Part shown: positions 32,121 to 36,945 of the stretch, piece after piece
Layout: the number at the start of each line of letters is the position of its first letter
Numbering within the stretch: the first letter of the stretch is position 1
Assembly (NCBI GenBank): GCA_964462945.1
Contig: CAYWZW010000055.1
Coordinates: 1 to 36,945 of the forward strand
Length of the DNA stretch: 36,945 nucleotides
Origin: GCA-020343675 sp964462945
GTDB taxonomy: Bacteria > Planctomycetota > Phycisphaerae > Sedimentisphaerales > Anaerobacaceae
Reading direction: 5' to 3'
The notes under the pieces: model-generated
Databases searched by the model: none
Seen by the model: the letters and a program-made list of their open reading frames with translations, nothing else
What the model was told of the DNA's origin: nothing
Program-made: the position numbers and the translations under genes

Positions 32121-33521
32121 ATGAAGGGTTTTGTACCGACACCGCGTGAAACCGTCGACACGATGGTCGAGTTGTTGTTCCGGGAGCAGCCACCCGGGCC
32201 GAAGAATACCGTGCTTGACCCAGGCTGTGGAACGGGCGAGTTCATCGACGGCGTCATCCGTTGGTGTGAGCGGCGACGGCTTGCGCTTCCGCACATCACC
32301 GGTGTCGAGTCGGATGCACGCCACCTGCCAGTGCTGCGCGCAAAGTACAAAGGGCAGCGGGGCGTGCGCATCGAGCACGCCGACTTTCTGACGGACCGCC
32401 GCACAACGTACAACTTCATTGTTGGCAATCCTCCATACGTCGCCATTACGGCACTTTCGGAGGGCGAGAAGGCACGATACCGCACGTGTTACACTACTGC
32501 GCGCGGCCGGTTCGATCTCTACCTGCTCTTTTTTGAGCAGGCACTGCGATGTCTCGCTCCGGGCGGCCGGCTCGTGTTCATCACGCCGGAGAAGTATCTG
32601 TATGTTGAGACCGCTGGGCCGCTGCGAGACCTGCTCTCGCGCTGTCACATTGAGCAGATTCGCCTTGTGCGCGAGGACACCTTCGGTGAACTCGTGACCT
32701 ATCCGATGATCACCGTACTGTGCAGCAGGTCACCAGGAAGGACGCAAGTCATGCGCCGCGACGGCAGCACGGTGACAGTACACTTGCCGGCCGGGCCGGA
32801 CTCGTGGCTACCCTTACTTGAGGGTGCTGCGCCGCAACGGGCGGCTGTCGTGCTTGGGGATTTGTGCTTGCGAATCAGTTGCGGTATCGCGACAGGTGCG
32901 GACAGCGTGTTCGTGCGGCTCGCAGACAGCCTCGACCTGGCACTTCGGCGCTTCGCGCGCCCGACGATAGCAGGCCGGCAGCTTACACCCGCGACGACCG
33001 ATATCCCACAGCGTTTCATGATGCTGATCCCTTACGATGTGGATGGTCGGCTGCTGCCGTTGGGGCGGCTGGGGGCTCTGGGACGCTACCTGATGCACGA
33101 GGACGTTCGCCAGCGGTTACTTGCGCGGACGTGCGTCAGACGTAAGCCGTGGTACGCATTTCACGAGACGCCGGCGCTCCACGAGATCCTGCGCCCGAAA
33201 ATCCTGTGCAAGGACATCGGCGAGTCGCCGCACTTCTGGGTAGATCGGTCCGGACAGGTTGTCCCGCGGCATTCTGTTTATTACATCGTGCCTCGCGATC
33301 CCGCCGCAATCGATGTAATCGCCAGCTATCTGCAATCACCCTCGGCGCATCAGTGGCTCGTCCAAAACTGCCAACGGGCATCCAAGGGGTTCCTGCGCCT
33401 TCAGAGCCGTGTCCTGCAACGGTTGCCGTTGCCCGATGAAGTGGTCCACGCGGCTGCCGGTGGTCGACCGGTCGTACATGCGGGCTCTCCGCAACTACAA
33501 ACGGAATTCGCCTTCACATGA
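32121..33521 (+). CDS. Type II adenine-N6 DNA methyltransferase, TaqI-like (gamma class)
   Basis: A 466-residue methylase. Motif I is DPGCGTGEF (33-41), the acidic residue of motif II lies in GVESD (61-65), motif III is HADFL, and the catalytic motif IV is NPPY (103-106) of adenine-N6 methylases. The C-terminal half contains the TaqI-type target recognition domain with CVRRKPWYAFHETPA and LRPKILCKDIGE. It protects host DNA by methylating the site cut by its partner nuclease, encoded 10 bp downstream on the same strand. The recognition sequence cannot be deduced. Confidence 0.9.
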   Translation: MKGFVPTPRETVDTMVELLFREQPPGPKNTVLDPGCGTGEFIDGVIRWCERRRLALPHITGVESDARHLPVLRAKYKGQRGVRIEHADFLTDRRTTYNFIVGNPPYVAITALSEGEKARYRTCYTTARGRFDLYLLFFEQALRCLAPGGRLVFITPEKYLYVETAGPLRDLLSRCHIEQIRLVREDTFGELVTYPMITVLCSRSPGRTQVMRRDGSTVTVHLPAGPDSWLPLLEGAAPQRAAVVLGDLCLRISCGIATGADSVFVRLADSLDLALRRFARPTIAGRQLTPATTDIPQRFMMLIPYDVDGRLLPLGRLGALGRYLMHEDVRQRLLARTCVRRKPWYAFHETPALHEILRPKILCKDIGESPHFWVDRSGQVVPRHSVYYIVPRDPAAIDVIASYLQSPSAHQWLVQNCQRASKGFLRLQSRVLQRLPLPDEVVHAAAGGRPVVHAGSPQLQTEFAFT

Positions 33522-33531
33522 TGAGGTTCGA

Positions 33532-34308
33532 ATGACTACGGCATTTGATGAGGTCGTCGAGGAGATCAGGACGCGAGGTTTCCACAACCATCGACTTGAG
33601 GAACACTCCGCCACAATGAGCCGCGGAATCTTGCGCGACCTTCTCGCCATATGCGAGCCGTTCAAGCGTGATTTCACGGCAGGGCGCATCCGCGAGTGGC
33701 TCGACTTCCCATCGCCTGGTGGGCGGGCGCGAAAACTTGACCTCGTCGTGGCCGAGCCCGCCGGGGAAACGCGGGAGCCGGACCTCAAGTGTCTCCGTTT
33801 ATGCATCGAAAACAAGTCTGTTGTTACTGCGCACCGTAACCGCACGAACCGCTATGACGACTTGAGCGACCTGCTCGGAGTACTCCATTCAGAGAAGCCC
33901 GACGCCATCCTGGCCGCGACCGTGCTCATCGGTCTTGCCGAGAACGTTCTCAATGTGCCCGATCGTGTGAAACCCTTCCTACCACCCGAGGACTTCACCG
34001 GGCGAATCCTGCCGCGTCTGTCCAGCGGCGATGATGCACTATGGGCGGAGTTCCCGCATGCTGTAAGCCGCAACCGTCCAAGTGACCCTGAGCGCAGTGT
34101 GAACAAGTTCCGCGAACTGCCGACCCGCCCGCCCGGAAGGACCGACCTTGTGGCATACGACTATGTCCTTCTCGTGCCGGTCTTTATCGACAACGTGCAC
34201 CCGCCCCGAGTCGCACGCGACAATGCGCTCGGCATCGACATCGATGCCGAGTACCATGCGATGCTCGACCGCATCTGCAAGGCCTATATGGCGAGATGGC
34301 ACTTGTAG
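33532..34308 (+). CDS. Probable type II restriction endonuclease, PD-(D/E)XK fold
   Basis: A 258-residue protein downstream of the methylase. A PD-(D/E)XK site can be read as Asp70 (ARKLDLVVAEP) and Glu93-x-Lys95 (LCIENKS), with the right strand-turn-strand spacing of about 22 residues. An N-terminal helical part (SRGILRDLLAICEPFKRDF) precedes it. The start is ATG at 33532, preceded by GAGG; a longer frame from 33409 would lie inside the methylase gene. Assignment to a restriction enzyme rests on the motif plus the position beside a TaqI-like methylase. The recognition site and the exact nuclease family are unknown. Confidence 0.72.
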   Translation: MTTAFDEVVEEIRTRGFHNHRLEEHSATMSRGILRDLLAICEPFKRDFTAGRIREWLDFPSPGGRARKLDLVVAEPAGETREPDLKCLRLCIENKSVVTAHRNRTNRYDDLSDLLGVLHSEKPDAILAATVLIGLAENVLNVPDRVKPFLPPEDFTGRILPRLSSGDDALWAEFPHAVSRNRPSDPERSVNKFRELPTRPPGRTDLVAYDYVLLVPVFIDNVHPPRVARDNALGIDIDAEYHAMLDRICKAYMARWHL

Positions 34309-34355
34309 GGGTGGAATTAAAGGCGTACGGTACTCCGCGACACACCATTTCGTAT

Positions 34356-34396
34356 CGAGGGCACTCCACCCTCGAAGCGCGGGCAGGATGCCCGCG
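34356..34396. repeat. Two adjacent perfect hairpins after the restriction gene
   Basis: CGAGGG (34356-34361) pairs with CCCTCG (34369-34374), and CGCGGGC (34378-34384) pairs with GCCCGCG (34390-34396) around AGGAT. The GCGGGCAGGATGCCCGC core is a known kind of dispersed palindrome. They could also stop transcription of the restriction-modification unit, though there is no T-run. Confidence 0.6.
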
Positions 34397-34516
34397 ACAC
34401 AGATAAGTGGTGCGATTCATCGTACCCTACCTGAGCCTATCGCGCAAATCCTGTCTGAGAACTGTTTTCCCATTGATTCTGCCTTAAAAGGCATTCTGAA
34501 AGACGGCTCCTGCCCC

Positions 34517-34711
34517 GAATGGCGGTTCCTTAAGGGATTTTAGGACACAATAGTTCCGCATCGGTAGGCGAGAGCGTATAGAATGCCGAATACGCTACTT
34601 TGCCGAGAAACATGTGCAAAATTGCATTTGTTAGTTTTTTCGTCAATCCGAATGTGAAATCTTCAATAATCGCGAAAAAAGGCAGATATGTGGCTTAAGG
34701 AACCGCGATTC
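34517..34711. mobile_element. MITE-like element with 18-bp terminal inverted repeats
   Basis: GAATGGCGGTTCCTTAAG (34517-34534) is matched in inverted orientation at 34694-34711 with 17 of 18 bases. The 195-bp unit codes for nothing and is AT-rich inside. No clear target-site duplication can be seen. No transposase is in the window. Confidence 0.45.
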
Positions 34712-34712
34712 T

Positions 34713-34853
34713 ATGGTGTCCCCCGATTTCCGAAGGGATGACCCTACTGTGTCCCTAATAAATTGAAGCAGATTTTCTTGTTCATTGTTCATTGTTTTTA
34801 ACTACGAACTATCAACAAAAAGCTCAGAACCAAAAATGGTGTCCCCGGATTTC
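34713..34853. repeat. Pair of GGTGTCCCC-GATTTC direct repeats
   Basis: ATGGTGTCCCCCGATTTC (34713-34730) and ATGGTGTCCCCGGATTTC (34836-34853) differ at one base and lie 123 bp apart in the same orientation. Words of this type are often found around REP-associated (Y1) transposases; no such gene is present here. Confidence 0.5.
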
Positions 34854-34907
34854 TTCCTGAACCGAGCAACGCGCGGTGAAGATCGTCTGGATGAAGTGGT
34901 TAAACGT

Positions 34908-35405
34908 TTATATATTCAGCTGTTTTATTATTGTATCCCAATCTGTAATCGCATTCTGAGCAATTTGAAAGGCATCATATTCTGAACCGTCTTTAGTTTC
35001 AATGGTGTAAAAATATTCAGAACGACATTCACCAACTGTATGGGATTCACCCGTTTTCGAATTTAAATGCAAATGCAAACACGGCACATGAACTGTAACG
35101 CTTTTTTTCGTAATATTTGCATCCAGACGCTTTGGAGTTAAATTGAAATGTTTGCTTCGATTTGCTAAATCTGCTGCAATCATAAGAGAATTATATTTTT
35201 TTATTTCATTTTCTATTTTATCTTCAAAAATCTTACCAATATTTTGAGGGATAGTTAAATCATTTTTGATCCAATCTTTTAAGTGCCAGCAATTTTGAAA
35301 GAAAGCCCAAAGATCATCTTCGTAATCAATCTGTGAACGATTTTGATTAGTTAATCTAGAAAAAAATCTTTTTACTCGATCATATTGTTGTGTGTATTCA
35401 TTCAT
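34908..35405 (-). CDS. AT-rich hypothetical protein
   Basis: A 165-residue soluble protein I cannot assign. Visible features are a mainly helical first half with DDLWAFFQNCWHLKDWI and ADLANRSKHFNL, and a beta-rich second half with alternating VHVPCLHLHL and a helical C-terminus (FQIAQNAITDWDTIIKQL). The RSKH could recall the RNA-cleaving HEPN motif, but the spacing is one RxxH, not Rx4-6H. Codon use is much more AT-rich than in neighbouring genes, which suggests recent arrival. A palindromic operator-like sequence lies 20 bp before the start. Confidence 0.6.
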   Translation of the reverse strand: MNEYTQQYDRVKRFFSRLTNQNRSQIDYEDDLWAFFQNCWHLKDWIKNDLTIPQNIGKIFEDKIENEIKKYNSLMIAADLANRSKHFNLTPKRLDANITKKSVTVHVPCLHLHLNSKTGESHTVGECRSEYFYTIETKDGSEYDAFQIAQNAITDWDTIIKQLNI

Positions 35406-35424
35406 TTTTTCCGTTTAACAATGA

Positions 35425-35441
35425 TTATACAGTCTGTATAA
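35425..35441. promoter_or_regulatory. 17-bp palindrome over a -10 box upstream of the AT-rich gene
   Basis: TTATACAG (35425-35432), one central base and CTGTATAA (35434-35441) form a perfect inverted repeat. On the minus strand a TATAAT (35424-35429) sits on its edge, 18 bp before the ATG. This is the usual arrangement of a repressor site. Confidence 0.5.
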
Positions 35442-35547
35442 AACGCCTTAAAGCCCATCGACCTGGCTACGCAACCAAGCCTTACAATTCAACTACAGTA
35501 ACTGCGTTTTTTTCTCAATATCACCGCACCCAAGACGAACAGATAGT

Positions 35548-36348
35548 TTATAGCGTTCTACTCCTGCGTAGCCAATGAATACAACCTACGCCGATACCCG
35601 CAAGAACAATAGCCCCTGGAGCAGGGATGACGGTGGGTCCGGGGACGGCCAAGATGGTCCCTGTGCAGTCGTAGCCTATGATATTCACAACCCACGGTGT
35701 CCCATCCATCCACTCAGCGGAAAGCACACCTGTGCCCATGACACGCTCACCACTGAGTATAAGCCCGCCGCTAACACTAAAGTTCTGGCCGTAGAAGGTA
35801 ACCGCGCTGGGGCCATTATGGTAGAGGGACGACACGGACCCGCCGGAGATGTCCACAGTGCTGGAGTCATCCGTGTAGAGATAGGACACGGACCCGCCGG
35901 AGATGTCCACGATACTGGAGTCGCGGGCGCCGAGGAAATAACTAATCCACCCACCGGATATATTCGCGGTGCTGGAGTCGAATGTGTTGAAGTTCTCACT
36001 AATAGACCCGCCGGAGATGTTTATGCTGCTGAAGTTACTAGCGGAGAGGTCTCTCACAGTCCCGCCGGAGATGTCCACAGTGCTGGAGTTCCCGGCAGAG
36101 AGAGAGGAAACGTACCCGCCGGATATATTCGCGGTGCTGGAGTCCCAGGTATTAAGGAAGCTGCTTATGGTTCCGCCGGAGATGATAAAGGCACGGCTTC
36201 TATCGTATAAAATCCCGTAAGAATGGTAGGAGTTGACTATAAGCCACTGGTCGTCCGTCAGAACAAAGTCGCCTCGGCTTTGACCGGCCAGCGGGCCGAG
36301 CAGGGCCAGTATAGCCACTATGAACAGATGAACCAATTGTCTTTTCAT
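35548..36348 (-). CDS. Secreted PEP-CTERM-like protein with six tandem repeats
   Basis: A 266-residue protein with an N-terminal signal peptide (about 1-25), then six consecutive 18-19-residue repeats of the form DSST-DISGG-S-SSLY, and a C-terminal sorting signal. The sorting signal has PAPGA at 242-246, a hydrophobic helix, and the basic end WLRRSRTL. This is the PEP-CTERM layout, in which an exosortase cuts near the motif and the protein goes to the surface or extracellular matrix. No exosortase is in the window. The repeats are rich in Ser, Asn and Gly and could form a beta-solenoid rod. AGGAGG before the ATG supports the start. Confidence 0.82.
   Translation of the reverse strand: MKRQLVHLFIVAILALLGPLAGQSRGDFVLTDDQWLIVNSYHSYGILYDRSRAFIISGGTISSFLNTWDSSTANISGGYVSSLSAGNSSTVDISGGTVRDLSASNFSSINISGGSISENFNTFDSSTANISGGWISYFLGARDSSIVDISGGSVSYLYTDDSSTVDISGGSVSSLYHNGPSAVTFYGQNFSVSGGLILSGERVMGTGVLSAEWMDGTPWVVNIIGYDCTGTILAVPGPTVIPAPGAIVLAGIGVGCIHWLRRSRTL
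35839..36180. repeat. 54/57-bp in-frame tandem repeat array in the PEP-CTERM-like gene
   Basis: Units begin with CCCGCCGGA (or a near match) at 35839, 35893, 35950, 36007, 36061, 36115 and, in part, 36172. Spacings are 54, 57, 57, 54, 54 and 57 bp, all multiples of three, so the frame is kept. Units differ by up to a third of their bases. The nearly identical units at 35839 and 36061 suggest exchange within the array. Confidence 0.8.
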
Positions 36349-36360
36349 TTTTCTGCCCTC

Positions 36361-36561
36361 CTAAAAATTATTAAGCCGACATTTCCCATATTTATCCGCC
36401 ATATCTGGATAAAAGCATAGATACGCAACCAAACCTTTCGATTCCACGATAATATCAAAATCTTCCTCGAATTGCCTTTTTATTTTTCGATATTTCCTAT
36501 CCGCCGCCTTAAAAAGTGTCTTTTCAAAGCTCTCCGTCCTGCCGTTACTGCTTTTCGCCAT
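36361..36561 (-). pseudogene. Possible remnant of a type I restriction methylase gene (hsdM 5' end)
   Basis: A 66-codon open frame with a good ribosome site (AAGGTGG). Its first 21 residues, including NGRTESFEKTLFKAAD, match the family-typical N-terminus of HsdM, in which the sequence normally goes on with KLR and a helical domain. Here it changes at residue 22 to an unrelated stretch (KYRKIKRQFEEDFDIIV) and stops at 66. This looks like a deletion junction or a short fusion. It could instead be a real small protein. Confidence 0.4.
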
Positions 36562-36724
36562 TAATCCACCTTATCAGTGCCTATCGGTGTGAATCAGTGT
36601 CAAATATTCTTTCTTCTCTGCTTCAAGTTCTCCCCGTCCAAAAATTCCCCCTAAAGCCCAAAAATTACTATGTGTGTGTTGTATTAACTGATATTATTCA
36701 TCGTGCTCTCCTTTCTTTCGTCGT
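36562..36724. other. 163-bp AT-rich spacer
   Basis: No gene seen. It contains a TATCAGTGCCTATCGGTGTG and GAATCAGTGT run (about 36570-36601), which resembles a common degenerate intergenic repeat, and otherwise plain AT-rich sequence up to the attC-like site. Confidence 0.5.
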
Positions 36725-36790
36725 GCTAACGGTGTGCGTCAGCCGTTTGCAGAGCGTAGCGGAGCAAATCGGCTACACGCGATTGTTAGC
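36725..36790 (-). other. attC-like integron recombination site (59-base element)
   Basis: The outer boxes GCTAAC (36725-36730) and GTTAGC (36785-36790) pair perfectly. The inner arms, GCGTCAGCCG-TTTGC against the complement of GCAAATCGGCTACACGC, pair except for an extra base after the CGGCT arm and a few mismatches. A variable loop of about 13 bases lies in the centre. This matches the R box/L box plan of attC, including the unpaired extra base. The extra base is on the arm that sets the standard orientation on the minus strand. The gene end at 36808 then lies upstream of it, as a cassette gene would. Not all seven-base consensus positions fit (AGCTAAC against RYYYAAC). Confidence 0.55.
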
Positions 36791-36807
36791 TCGCTCTCCG
36801 TGATAAG

Positions 36808-36945
36808 TCAAAATGGCTGCGATAGATTCGACTCCAATATACTCAAGATTCCTGCATCAACGGTTTCGTCGAATTTGCGGGCAAACAAGCCTTGACTTGC
36901 CATCAAGAAATCGGCGTCTTTGGATGTGAAGTCTCTTGGACGTAA
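36808..36945 (-). CDS. C-terminal end of a Core-2/I-branching-like glycosyltransferase (5' part off window)
   Basis: Only the last 45 residues and stop are in the window. They contain the end pattern DFTSKDADFLM-S-GLFARKFDETVD, followed by an ILSILESN helix. This resembles the C-terminus of bacterial GT14 (Core-2/I-branching, beta-1,6-N-acetylglucosaminyltransferase-like) proteins, in which LFARKFD is typical. The fragment is short, so the family call is moderate. The stop codon lies 17 bp before the attC-like palindrome. Confidence 0.55.
   Translation of the reverse strand, partial: LRPRDFTSKDADFLMASQGLFARKFDETVDAGILSILESNLSQPF

Larger units (their letters stand above)
34309..34907. other. 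599-bp non-coding stretch of palindromes and repeat debris
   Basis: Base composition changes from GC-rich to AT-rich across this stretch, and no credible gene is present. It holds paired hairpins (34356-34396), an element bounded by 18-bp inverted repeats (34517-34711), and two copies of ATGGTGTCCC-CGATTTC (34713-34730 and 34836-34853). A TTGTTCATTGTTCATTG run (34780-34796) resembles the spacer repeats in the left part of the window. Confidence 0.6.

Noticed and set aside
34785..34985. 66-codon plus-strand frame with a plausible-looking helix (ATRGEDRLDEVVKRL)
   Set aside because: No ribosome site or known family, begins in repeat sequence, and overlaps the minus-strand gene; possibly a relic, but not supportable.
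34908..35405. HEPN ribonuclease assignment for the AT-rich gene
   Set aside because: The only candidate motif is RSKH with two residues between Arg and His instead of four to six.
35839..36180. Regular repeats of 54-57 bp that could be taken for a CRISPR array
   Set aside because: Units are in frame, vary along their whole length, have no constant repeat/variable spacer pattern, and encode the repeats of a secreted protein.

Overview
The window looks like a chromosomal contig of a planctomycete, most likely class Phycisphaerae or a relative. No rRNA is present, so this rests on gene content: a PEP-CTERM-like protein ending in the Phycisphaerae-style PAPGA/WLRR tail, a block of three SPFH (HflK/HflC-type) proteins with a metal P-type ATPase, a KS/KS-like/dehydratase/ACP cluster of planctomycete type, Tat-exported sugar-active proteins, and spacers filled with degenerate AT-rich repeats. 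I found no tRNA, rRNA or CRISPR array.

Left part (1-9170, minus strand): a comEC gene running off the left edge, a PPOX-family flavoprotein, serS, and a fatty-acid or polyketide-like operon. Its genes, in transcription order, are FabZ-like dehydratase, ACP, second FabZ-like dehydratase, a ketosynthase-like protein that has lost its catalytic Cys and one His, and an intact ketosynthase. A four-helix-bundle (23S rRNA IVS-type) gene with flanking palindromic repeats sits between the two ketosynthase genes.

Middle (9430-30115): a GNAT N-acetyltransferase (probable N-acetylglutamate synthase), a lone ABC-2 permease on the minus strand, then a long plus-strand run. This starts with a promoter and a tightly packed cluster: polytopic SPFH protein, HflC, HflK, P1B-type ATPase, ABC ATPase with a repeat-bearing tail, ABC-2 permease, and a membrane-anchored helical-repeat protein. 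UvrD/PcrA helicase, a Tat-exported sugar-isomerase-like protein, a GH10 xylanase, glucose-6-phosphate isomerase, mannose-1-phosphate guanylyltransferase and RuvX follow.

Right part (30116-36945): an accessory or defence region. It holds a translationally coupled AAA ATPase/TOPRIM-like pair (AbiL/RloAB-like layout), a TaqI-class adenine methylase with a PD-(D/E)XK nuclease (type II restriction-modification), about 600 bp of palindromes and MITE-like debris, an AT-rich hypothetical gene behind a palindromic operator, a repeat-containing PEP-CTERM-like protein, a possible hsdM 5' remnant, and an integron attC-like palindrome 17 bp beyond the stop of a glycosyltransferase fragment.

The observations most worth following are the attC-like site with its adjoining gene end, the ketosynthase/pseudo-ketosynthase pair with its inserted repeat cassette, the three-SPFH/P-type ATPase/ABC cluster, and the ATPase/TOPRIM pair.
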